Shown here: piece after piece, positions 1 through 5,122 of the stretch
Numbering within the stretch: the stretch's first letter is position 1
Layout of the letters: each line of letters starts with the position of its first letter
DNA from: Firmicutes bacterium CAG:110
GTDB lineage: Bacteria; Bacillota; Clostridia; Oscillospirales; Oscillospiraceae
Assembly: GCA_000434635.1 (NCBI GenBank)
Contig: HF988068.1
Span: 1-7,199 of the forward strand
Length of the DNA: 7,199 bases
Direction of reading: 5' to 3'
Notes under the pieces: model-generated
Databases searched by the model: none
The model's input: the letters and a program-made list of their open reading frames with translations, nothing else
Told to the model about the DNA's origin: nothing
Translations under genes and position numbers: made by a program

Positions 1-48
1 GTGTCAAAAAAGCCTCGCAGAGGAAAGCCGCCCGCAGGCGGCAAATAA
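1..48 (+). CDS. C-terminal tail of an unidentified basic protein (partial at window start)
   Basis: Frame 1 is open from the first base to a TAA at 46-48 and encodes 15 residues, VSKKPRRGKPPAGGK. The Lys/Arg/Pro/Gly composition is typical of a disordered tail on a nucleic-acid-binding protein. It lies just before a candidate origin of transfer, so it could be the end of a mobile-element gene such as a mobilization or replication protein, but 15 residues cannot establish a family. It may also be a chance open stretch. The stop codon is seen; everything else is inference. Confidence 0.3.
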   Translation: MSKKPRRGKPPAGGK

Positions 49-57
49 AGTCAGATC

Positions 58-90
58 ATTTTCTGCCGGGGCGTGTACCTGGCAGAAAAT
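58..90. repeat. Perfect 10-bp inverted repeat (hairpin)
   Basis: ATTTTCTGCC at 58-67 is matched exactly by GGCAGAAAAT at 81-90. Three further pairs inside (68-70 with 78-80, one a G-T wobble) leave a 7-nt loop, GCGTGTA. The right arm is not followed by a T-run on either strand, so a simple terminator is not the best reading. It lies 25 bases before a second inverted repeat and looks like part of the same transfer or recombination region of a mobile element. Confidence 0.6.
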
Positions 91-115
91 ACCTTACAGG
101 CTGCAAGTGTGCGAG

Positions 116-145
116 TTGTCCGCCATAAGCGGACAAGGAGTGCGC
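116..145 (+). other. Candidate origin of transfer (MobQ-like oriT core)
   Basis: A perfect 8-bp inverted repeat, TTGTCCGC (116-123) and GCGGACAA (129-136) around CATAA, is followed after two bases by AGTGCGC (139-145). In the RSF1010 and pIP501 type of oriT, recognised by MobQ-class relaxases, an inverted repeat is followed directly by a nick region of the form TAAGTGCGCCCT. Eight of those twelve bases are present here at the expected place. The hairpin is seen; the comparison is from memory of those oriTs; the function is inferred. No relaxase gene is inside the window. A third small hairpin, CCTTTT and AAAAGG (161-177), follows. Confidence 0.4.
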
Positions 146-179
146 GCAGCAGACTGCAATCCTTTTGTCAAAAAAGGCC

Positions 180-281
180 AACCGGGAAAACGTGTCCACC
201 AATACCATCAACGAGTTGTGCATCCTACTGGAATGCGAAATTCCTGACGTGATGGAATTCCTTCCGGAACCGAGAAAATAG
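180..281 (+). pseudogene. C-terminal remnant of a small XRE/Cro-type regulator
   Basis: The frame ending at TAG 279-281 encodes a tail containing ENVSTNTINELC (from 186) and then LLECEIPDVMEFLPEPRK. This matches the end of the small (about 70-residue) Cro/CI-type helix-turn-helix proteins, which typically read GKNENVST...L..IC..L.C...DIMEFVP. The first half of such a protein, including the start and the recognition helices, is missing: the same frame runs back only to a stop at 126-128, and residues before about 183 do not resemble the family. It is therefore a 5'-truncated fragment, probably cut by insertion or excision of the neighbouring mobile DNA. It has no visible start codon or ribosome binding site and is unlikely to be functional. 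Confidence 0.6.
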
Positions 282-309
282 AAGCCAGACCCGACAGGGT
301 CTGGCTTCT
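280..309 (+). terminator. Hairpin terminator after the XRE remnant
   Basis: AGAAGCCAGACCC (280-292) pairs perfectly with GGGTCTGGCTTCT (297-309) around the tetraloop GACA, a 13-bp stem that overlaps the stop codon of the XRE remnant. The downstream sequence, GTTCGTT, is only moderately T-rich, so the T-tract is weak. The stem strength and its position directly at a stop codon support a role as a 3' end signal. Confidence 0.6.
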
Positions 310-326
310 GTTCGTTAACGGGGATA

Positions 327-372
327 AAAAACCTGGGCTGATGCTGCTTTCTGCGCACCAACCCAGGTTTTT
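327..372. terminator. Bidirectional terminator, mainly for the DeoR-type gene
   Basis: AAAAACCTGGG (327-337) pairs perfectly with CCCAGGTTTTT (362-372) across 24 bases that can fold further. Read on the minus strand, the stem starts four bases after the stop of the DeoR-type gene and ends in a run of T (TTTTTT, then AT), a good intrinsic terminator. Read on the plus strand it ends in five T, so it can also stop transcription coming from the mobile-element debris. Confidence 0.75.
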
Positions 373-375
373 GCA

Positions 376-1134
376 TTATTCCGGGGAAATGATCCGTCCG
401 CCCAACTCACGGTAGCTCTCTGAGAAGTCGGCCGTTGGAGCGGCGTCGGTCACGATCACATCAATTCGATCCAAAGGACAGTATGTATACAGCGAAACAA
501 CGCCAAACTTGCGATTTTCCACAAGCAGATAAACATCGTGACTGCGTTCCACAACACTCTTTTTGATCGCAAACTCAATAGAGGTGGACTGCGTCGCGCC
601 GTTTTGCAGGGTGATGCCGTTCGCGGCCATAAACGCCTTGCTGATGTTGAAGGATTGAAGCGTATCAATGGTACTCTGGCCGGTAAACGAAAGTGTCTTG
701 CGATTCAGAGTGCCGGACAGGGAAATGATGTTCAGCTCCGGGTACAGAACGGCGCGGTTGATCACATCCAGAGAGTGGGTAAGTACCGTTACACCCCGCC
801 GCCCTTGTAGGTAGTCGATGATCCGGCAGGTCGTTGTACCGGAATCCACATAGATAATGTCTCCGTCCTCCACCAGCGATGACGCAAGCCGGCCGATGCA
901 ATCCTTTTTATCCGTATTGATGGACATCCGCTCTTCAAAGGGAGGTGGGATCTTGTTGTACGGAATGCTGACACCGCCATAGATCTTGCGGATATCCGTG
1001 CGTGCTATGATGTCTGCAATATCACGGCGGACGGTGTTTTTGGAGATCCCAAACACTTCACAGAGAGTATCCAGGGAAACCGATTTCTGGAGACGGATAT
1101 ACGCCTCCATCTTTGATAAACGTTCCTCTCGCAT
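376..1134 (-). CDS. DeoR-family transcriptional repressor
   Basis: This 252-residue protein has the normal length of a DeoR-family sugar-catabolism repressor. Residues 1-58 form the N-terminal winged helix-turn-helix, with VSLDTLCEVFGISKNTVRRDI (19-39) as the helix-turn-helix and the usual IRKIYGG segment at 48-54. Residues about 75-235 are the DeoRC ligand domain: IYVDSGTTT (94-102) is the phosphate-sugar-binding loop, KAFMAANGI (166-174) and ENRKFG (206-211) are later conserved blocks. In the last, the usual Asp is Glu. Family members usually bind a phosphorylated sugar intermediate and then leave DNA. ATG at 1134 is preceded by GAGGTG (1140-1145) five bases away. It is divergent from the transporter operon and probably represses it and itself through the sites at 1146-1152, 1230-1253 and 1349-1368. 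The inducer is unknown; if it is the operon's own phosphorylated intermediate, a kinase should lie downstream. Confidence 0.9.
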   Translation of the reverse strand: MREERLSKMEAYIRLQKSVSLDTLCEVFGISKNTVRRDIADIIARTDIRKIYGGVSIPYNKIPPPFEERMSINTDKKDCIGRLASSLVEDGDIIYVDSGTTTCRIIDYLQGRRGVTVLTHSLDVINRAVLYPELNIISLSGTLNRKTLSFTGQSTIDTLQSFNISKAFMAANGITLQNGATQSTSIEFAIKKSVVERSHDVYLLVENRKFGVVSLYTYCPLDRIDVIVTDAAPTADFSESYRELGGRIISPE

Positions 1135-1145
1135 AGCTACACCTC

Positions 1146-1152
1146 AACTTAT
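1146..1152 (-). promoter_or_regulatory. Candidate DeoR half-site at the repressor's own transcript start
   Basis: On the minus strand this reads ATAAGTT, identical to the left arm of the operon operator at 1349-1355. It starts about three bases after the predicted start of the repressor transcript and directly before its ribosome binding site. No perfect partner arm is next to it, so it is a half-site at best. The match is seen; autoregulation is inferred. Confidence 0.35.
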
Positions 1153-1161
1153 CTATGACTC

Positions 1162-1190
1162 ATTGTAGCGCATTTTCGCAGATATTGCAA
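1162..1190 (-). promoter_or_regulatory. Promoter of the DeoR-type gene
   Basis: On the minus strand, TTGCAA (1190-1185) is separated by exactly 17 bases from TACAAT (1167-1162), matching the sigma-70/sigma-A consensus at 4 of 6 and 5 of 6 positions. Transcription would start near 1155, leaving a short leader of about 20 bases with the ribosome binding site. Confidence 0.6.
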
Positions 1191-1229
1191 CGGGTTCTGT
1201 AATGCATTTCAGAAAATGGTGCATACTGT

Positions 1230-1253
1230 CCAAAACTTACCCATAAGCTTTGG
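1230..1253. promoter_or_regulatory. Central operator palindrome between the divergent promoters
   Basis: CCAAAACTTA (1230-1239) and TAAGCTTTGG (1244-1253) pair at 9 of 10 positions around CCCA. The core AACTTA/TAAGYTT is the same word found at both transcript starts, and AAAACTTACC at 1232 closely repeats AAAACTTATC at 1360. It lies outside both core promoters, as expected of an auxiliary operator that lets a repressor oligomer bridge the two flanking sites. Binding by the adjacent DeoR-type protein is inferred. Confidence 0.5.
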
Positions 1254-1313
1254 ATATTGTGACGTTTTTGAGCAGAAAACGGCATGTTTTGGGTGATAAT
1301 GCACAAATGGCAA

Positions 1314-1342
1314 TTGACATTGGCATATAAGATGATTATAAT
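1314..1342 (+). promoter_or_regulatory. Operon promoter, exact sigma-A consensus
   Basis: TTGACA (1314-1319), a 17-base spacer and TATAAT (1337-1342) match the vegetative consensus in every core position. The predicted start is near 1349, giving a leader of about 62 bases. A promoter this strong in front of a catabolic operon implies control by repression, which fits the divergent DeoR-type gene and the palindrome at the start site. Confidence 0.8.
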
Positions 1343-1348
1343 ATGTTC

Positions 1349-1368
1349 ATAAGTTAACAAAAACTTAT
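1349..1368. promoter_or_regulatory. Operator at the operon transcript start
   Basis: ATAAGTT (1349-1355) and AACTTAT (1362-1368) form a perfect 7-bp inverted repeat around AACAAA, starting at the predicted +1 of the operon promoter. A protein bound here would block promoter clearance. The arm sequence recurs at 1146-1152 and, with one change, in the palindrome at 1230-1253, making it the best candidate operator for the DeoR-type repressor. An mRNA hairpin at the 5' end is the alternative reading. Confidence 0.55.
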
Positions 1369-1398
1369 CAAACGCGTGATGCCCCTATTACAGCGACT

Positions 1399-1402
1399 GG
1401 AG
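1399..1402 (+). promoter_or_regulatory. Ribosome binding site that fixes the permease start
   Basis: GGAG at 1399-1402 is eight bases before ATG 1411. An in-frame GTG at 1402 overlaps this GGAG and has no ribosome binding site of its own, so the ATG is the likely start. Confidence 0.7.
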
Positions 1403-1410
1403 TGAAAAGT

Positions 1411-2250
1411 ATGGAGAAACAAAAAAACCAGTATGCAAACGGAAGAAAGGTTCGGAAGCTGAAGGATTTCAGCGACGGCCCTGCTTCTGCGCGGCATATA
1501 AAGCATATCCTTTCCCTGGTGTGCGGCGTTCTAATCTGGTGGCTGCTGTCACTGATGCCTGGCGTAGGTGTGATCCTGGCAGGCCCCCAGGACATCATCC
1601 GCAAAGCACTTCCCGAGCTGCTGAATGACGGCTCCAGCGGCGAATTCGAGAGGTTTCTGCTGGTAAAGCACATTCGCTGGTCTTTCCAGCGTGTGCTTTT
1701 GGGATGGGCGATCGCCTTTGCCGCCGCGATCCCTACCGCATTTCTGATGGGCTGGTACCGAACCTTCCGGGATATTGTGGATCCCTGGATCCAGTTTTTG
1801 CGCACGATCCCGCCTATTGCCCTGATCCCGATGGTCATCCTGCTTATGGGTACCGGCGAAAAGGCCAAGATCACCGTGATTTTCATCACTGCCTTCCTGG
1901 TCATGACGGTTACCATTTATCAGGGAATCCGCAATCTGGACTACACGCTGGTAAAGGCTGCGTATACCTTCGGCGCAAACGATTTTTCTATTTTTGTCCG
2001 GGTCGTTGTTCCGTATACTTTCCCGTATATTCTGACCGCGGCACGGCTGGGTGTTTCTACAGCGCTCACCACGCTGATCGCGGCAGAAATGACCGGTACC
2101 TTCTATGGCCTGGGCAGCATGATCCAGACAGCCCAGATTTATTTCCGAATGGACAAAGTCATGCTTGGCATCATCTGCATCGGCATTATCGGATTTATTC
2201 TTGACCGCCTGCTCCTGTTGGCGGAGAAGAAGCTGACCCGTTGGCAATAA
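1411..2250 (+). CDS. ABC transporter permease, nitrate/sulfonate/taurine (SsuC/TauC) type
   Basis: This is the membrane subunit of an importer in the family that moves nitrate, alkanesulfonates, taurine and thiamine-pyrimidine precursors. Of its 279 residues, the first 30 are basic and cytoplasmic. Hydrophobic segments follow at about 31-50, 93-115, 132-147, 155-170, 200-228 and 251-271, the six-helix pattern of the family. The cytoplasmic coupling loop that docks on the ATPase is at 182-203, with A183-A184, G188 and P201 corresponding to EAA---G---------I-LP. GLGSMI at 233-238 and the GWxxxF-type and RTIPPIALIP (131-140) blocks are also typical. It is the first gene of the operon, 16 bases before the ATPase gene. 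The subfamily is clear; the substrate cannot be read from a permease. Confidence 0.9.
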   Translation: MEKQKNQYANGRKVRKLKDFSDGPASARHIKHILSLVCGVLIWWLLSLMPGVGVILAGPQDIIRKALPELLNDGSSGEFERFLLVKHIRWSFQRVLLGWAIAFAAAIPTAFLMGWYRTFRDIVDPWIQFLRTIPPIALIPMVILLMGTGEKAKITVIFITAFLVMTVTIYQGIRNLDYTLVKAAYTFGANDFSIFVRVVVPYTFPYILTAARLGVSTALTTLIAAEMTGTFYGLGSMIQTAQIYFRMDKVMLGIICIGIIGFILDRLLLLAEKKLTRWQ

Positions 2251-2266
2251 GAGGAGGGTAAACGGA

Positions 2267-3124
2267 ATGGAAACCAATGCAAAGCCTAAAATCAGCATCA
2301 ATCATGTGGAAAAGATTTACCAGGGACGCGATAAGAAGACCGTTGCCCTGAACGGTGTAGACCTGGAGATCTTTGAAAACGAATTTGTCTGCGTGGTCGG
2401 CCCCTCCGGCTGCGGCAAGACTACGCTGTTGAACATTATTGCCGGCCTGGAAACGCCCACCAGCGGCGAGGTCACCATGAACGGCACGCCGATCATCGGG
2501 CCGGGAAATGACCGCGGCGTTATTTTCCAGCAGTATGCGCTGTTCCCTTGGCTGACGACCCGGAAGAATATCGAATTCGGTTTCTCCTACCTGAAAAAAA
2601 CGGAGACGAAGATCGTGACCGACAAGGCTACCGGCAAAACCAAGGAGGTAACCAAACTCCGCAGATACACAAGGGAAGAAAAGCACGAGCTGTCCGATAA
2701 GTATATGCGGATGGTCGACCTGCAGGATTTTGCGGATGCTTATCCCAAGGAGCTGTCCGGCGGCATGAAACAGAGAGTTGCCATCGCCCGCGGCTATGCC
2801 GTTGCATCCGAGGTATTGCTGATGGACGAGCCTTTCGGCGCGCTGGATGCCCAGACCAGAGCCCAGCTGCAAGAGGATCTGCTGAAAACCTGGGAACAGG
2901 AAAAGCGAACCTGCTTCTTCATCACCCACGATGTGGAGGAAGCCGTTCTGCTGGCTACCCGTGTCGTGGTTATGAGCGCCCGCCCGGGTCGTGTAAAGGA
3001 GATCATCCCCATCAATCTGCCCTATCCGCGGAATCAGGCGACAAAGCTGCTGCCGGAATTCAATGATTACAAGAACGCCATTTGGGCGCAGGTTTACAAG
3101 GAATACGTCGAGATCAAGAAATAA
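2267..3124 (+). CDS. ABC transporter ATP-binding protein, SsuB/TauB type
   Basis: This is the cytoplasmic ATPase that powers the importer. All nucleotide-binding motifs are intact in 285 residues: Walker A GPSGCGKT (45-52), Q-loop at Q88-Q89 in FQQYALFPW, signature LSGGMKQR (163-170), Walker B VLLMDEP (183-189) with catalytic E188, D-loop around ALD (192-194), and switch H221 in FITHDVEEA. The segment between Q-loop and signature (about 107-137, FSYLKKTETK onward) is charged and roughly 20 residues longer than in textbook SsuB/TauB proteins; this helical subdomain contacts the permease loop. The start is fixed by GAGGAGGG (2251-2258) eight bases before ATG. Its place beside a SsuC-type permease, with a SsuA-type binding protein later in the operon, defines the system. 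Confidence 0.93.
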   Translation: METNAKPKISINHVEKIYQGRDKKTVALNGVDLEIFENEFVCVVGPSGCGKTTLLNIIAGLETPTSGEVTMNGTPIIGPGNDRGVIFQQYALFPWLTTRKNIEFGFSYLKKTETKIVTDKATGKTKEVTKLRRYTREEKHELSDKYMRMVDLQDFADAYPKELSGGMKQRVAIARGYAVASEVLLMDEPFGALDAQTRAQLQEDLLKTWEQEKRTCFFITHDVEEAVLLATRVVVMSARPGRVKEIIPINLPYPRNQATKLLPEFNDYKNAIWAQVYKEYVEIKK

Positions 3125-3129
3125 CGGTT

Positions 3130-3134
3130 GGGAG
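3130..3134 (+). promoter_or_regulatory. Ribosome binding site that fixes the oxidoreductase start
   Basis: GGGAG at 3130-3134 lies eight bases before ATG 3143. The in-frame TTG at 3128 overlaps this site and would add five residues (MGVEN) before the Rossmann strand, so ATG 3143 is the better start. Confidence 0.7.
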
Positions 3135-3142
3135 TTGAAAAT

Positions 3143-4189
3143 ATGATTCGTATCGGAATTGTCGGAACGGGCAATATCGTTGGTATTTCCCATTTCCACA
3201 CCCTTGGGCTGCTTTGTGACGGCCGGGCGGAGATCACGGCGGTGTACGACACGCGGATGGACGGTGCTCGGGAGTGGGCAGCGCAGCATGGGCTGAACTG
3301 CCGCGTGTGCGGCAGCTTCGAGGAGATGCTGGATTACGTGGATGCTGTTAACATATGCGTTCCCAACGCGTTCCACTGTGACTACGCACTCCGGGCAATC
3401 AAGGCCGGGAAACACTTCCTCGTGGAAAAGCCCATGGCCGTACAGATTGAGGATTGCCGGAAGCTTGCCGCTGCCTGTGCCGAATATGGCAAAACCAACA
3501 TGGTGGGATTTGTGTACCGCTTTTCCAATGCGGTGCAGCAGGCCAGAAAGATCGTCCGCGAGCAGATCGGAGACGTCTACACACTTTCCGCCTGGTTCGG
3601 CGGGAAACGGCTGGCTGACCCCTCCATTGACCTGGAATGGCGAATGGTTCGCAAGAGATCCGGAAGCGGCGCCCTGGGAGATTTTGGAAGTCACCTGGTG
3701 GATCTTGCGGATTATGTCGCCGGTCAGCGCTACAGCGAGGTGAATTGCTTTGCCGATACCTTTATTCGGGAACGCAATTTCGGAGGCGTTATGACCCCTG
3801 TAGAAAACGATGATGCCGCCGCGTTTATTGCCCGGGGAAGCAACGGCATCGGAAGCTACACCGCTAGCCGGGTGGGCATGGACGATGTCATGGTGCTTGT
3901 AACGGGCTGCGGCGGAATGCTTCAGCTGAGCCTGCGGTCGCCGCAAAGCGTTACCTATTGGGAGAAAAAACCGGACGGCGGCTACACGGGTGCAGTCAAG
4001 CAGTATGAGCTGGCACCCCAGAAGCCCTTTGACGGCTGGTTTGACGCGGAGATGAAATCGTTCCTTGACGCCATTGAGGGGAAACCCAGCGACGGAGCGG
4101 ATGTGGCGCAGGGACTGTACGTGGAGGAAGTCCTCCACGCGGCGGAGTTGGCTTCGCAGAGCGGAAAAACGGAGAGGGTTGCGATATGA
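3143..4189 (+). CDS. Gfo/Idh/MocA-family NAD(P)-dependent oxidoreductase
   Basis: This is a 348-residue soluble enzyme of the glucose-fructose oxidoreductase/inositol dehydrogenase/rhizopine family, at the family's usual length. The N-terminal Rossmann domain starts at once with IRIGIVGTGNIV (2-13), and D36 in VYDTR, at the end of the second strand, suggests NAD rather than NADP. VEKP (94-97) carries the conserved Lys96. The C-terminal domain has GSGALGDFGSHLVDL (173-187), whose D180 and H184 complete the Lys-Asp-His site. Members oxidise or reduce sugar hydroxyls, often at C3 or C1; some use a transient NAD-dependent oxidation to cleave glycosides (GH109 and GH188), and others start C-glycoside cleavage. 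It lies 18 bases after the ATPase gene and overlaps the next gene by four bases, so it probably acts on the imported compound together with the next gene's product. The exact reaction is not readable. Confidence 0.88.
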   Translation: MIRIGIVGTGNIVGISHFHTLGLLCDGRAEITAVYDTRMDGAREWAAQHGLNCRVCGSFEEMLDYVDAVNICVPNAFHCDYALRAIKAGKHFLVEKPMAVQIEDCRKLAAACAEYGKTNMVGFVYRFSNAVQQARKIVREQIGDVYTLSAWFGGKRLADPSIDLEWRMVRKRSGSGALGDFGSHLVDLADYVAGQRYSEVNCFADTFIRERNFGGVMTPVENDDAAAFIARGSNGIGSYTASRVGMDDVMVLVTGCGGMLQLSLRSPQSVTYWEKKPDGGYTGAVKQYELAPQKPFDGWFDAEMKSFLDAIEGKPSDGADVAQGLYVEEVLHAAELASQSGKTERVAI

Positions 4190-5085
4190 GAACCGGATTC
4201 CATACCAATTCCTTCGCCTGGGCCGGTGTGAATGACATCGAGAAAATTGCCGCTTTCGCTGCGGATACGGGCTTCGATTTCCTGGAAGTCGGGCCTGGGA
4301 TCCCACTGGACAAAGCCGCATTTTCCAGAGCCGGAAAGCATGTGGGATTCGACGCGTTTATTTACTGCCGGAATTTTATTGACGACGACGGCAGCGTTGT
4401 GGCGCAGGAACGCGGTGAGCTGTATCGCCGTATGCGGTTCGCCGCAGAAGTCGGCGCAAAGCGGTTCATTTGCTCTACCGGCATCAGCAGGGAGCGGTCT
4501 CTCCCCGCCTCCGGCGGATGTAACCCCGTGCTGAGCTTAGACCGTGCCGTTGATTTTTTGAAGGAAGCGGTTTCCGTTGCCACGGAATGCGGACTTGCGC
4601 TGTGCCTTGAAAACTGCCCCATGTACCGGAACATTGCCACATCTCCTCTGATGTGGAGAAAGCTGTTTGAGGCGCTGGATCCGCTGCCTGTCGGGATTTG
4701 CTATGATGCCAGTCATTTCGTATGGCAGATGATCGATGTCTACCGGCCGATCTCCGAGTTTGGCAGCCGGATCGCCCACGTCCATATGAAGGATACGGCG
4801 CTGTTCCGGTCGAAGCTGGAGGATGTGGGCATCCTTCACAACACCGCGACGGAACGCGGCTTCGAGGAAAATCAGTGGTGGCGGCATACCGTGATCGGAG
4901 ACGGTGAAATTGACTGGGCAAGGTTCCTTGCCATGCTGCACGCACTCCCGGGCGGCCTGCCTGCCCTGTCATTTGAAATGGAAGACTATCAGTATGAGTG
5001 CCGGCCCGATAAGGTTCGGGAGGGACTTCGGCTCCAGTACCAGCGGCTAAAAAAGCTGGAACAGGAATTCACGGCGAAAGCCTGA
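4186..5085 (+). CDS. Xylose-isomerase-like TIM-barrel sugar epimerase/isomerase/lyase
   Basis: This 299-residue protein has the AP_endonuc_2 (IolE/IolI, tagatose epimerase) type of TIM barrel. The metal site is visible along the strands: E142 in CLENCP, D174 and H177 in CYDASH, H198 and H200 in HVHMKD, and E264 in SFEMED, matching the Glu-Asp-His-Glu divalent-metal cluster of the family. HTNSF (6-10) and FLEVGPG (32-38) are early barrel strands. Enzymes of this type epimerise ketoses, isomerise sugars, dehydrate ketoinositols, or eliminate the aglycone from 3-keto sugars. ATG overlaps the stop of the oxidoreductase gene as ATGA, with GGAGAGGG (4171-4178) upstream, which indicates translational coupling and probably consecutive steps: oxidation, then rearrangement or elimination of the keto product. 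The specific reaction is unknown. Confidence 0.85.
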   Translation: MRTGFHTNSFAWAGVNDIEKIAAFAADTGFDFLEVGPGIPLDKAAFSRAGKHVGFDAFIYCRNFIDDDGSVVAQERGELYRRMRFAAEVGAKRFICSTGISRERSLPASGGCNPVLSLDRAVDFLKEAVSVATECGLALCLENCPMYRNIATSPLMWRKLFEALDPLPVGICYDASHFVWQMIDVYRPISEFGSRIAHVHMKDTALFRSKLEDVGILHNTATERGFEENQWWRHTVIGDGEIDWARFLAMLHALPGGLPALSFEMEDYQYECRPDKVREGLRLQYQRLKKLEQEFTAKA

Positions 5086-5122
5086 ATATAATCGTATTTA
5101 CAAAATCAAAGGAGGAAACCAA

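Noticed and set aside
56..376. A 106-codon open frame on the minus strand through the hairpins at the left end
   Set aside because: It runs through two terminator-like stems and the XRE remnant and shows no recognisable motif.
1201..1224. ATGCATTT ... AAAATGGTGCAT as a further operator palindrome
   Set aside because: The arms pair only with a two-base bulge and lack the TAAGTT core shared by the three other sites.
1549..2301. A 250-codon open frame on the minus strand opposite the permease gene
   Set aside because: It is antisense to a well-supported membrane protein, has no ribosome binding site that I can see and has a composition (Asp, Gln, Arg, His rich) typical of the complement of a hydrophobic gene.
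2195..4321. A 708-codon open frame on the minus strand opposite the ATPase and oxidoreductase genes
   Set aside because: It lies antisense to two genes with complete, correctly ordered catalytic motifs. Its translation shows no domain that I recognise and is rich in His, Arg and Gly as expected of an antisense shadow of GC-rich codons.
5087..5092. TATAAT before the binding-protein gene as an internal promoter
   Set aside because: No -35-like hexamer is present at 16-18 bases upstream (the sequence there is around GGAATT) and there is no TGn extension directly before it. It is kept only as a remark under the binding-protein finding.
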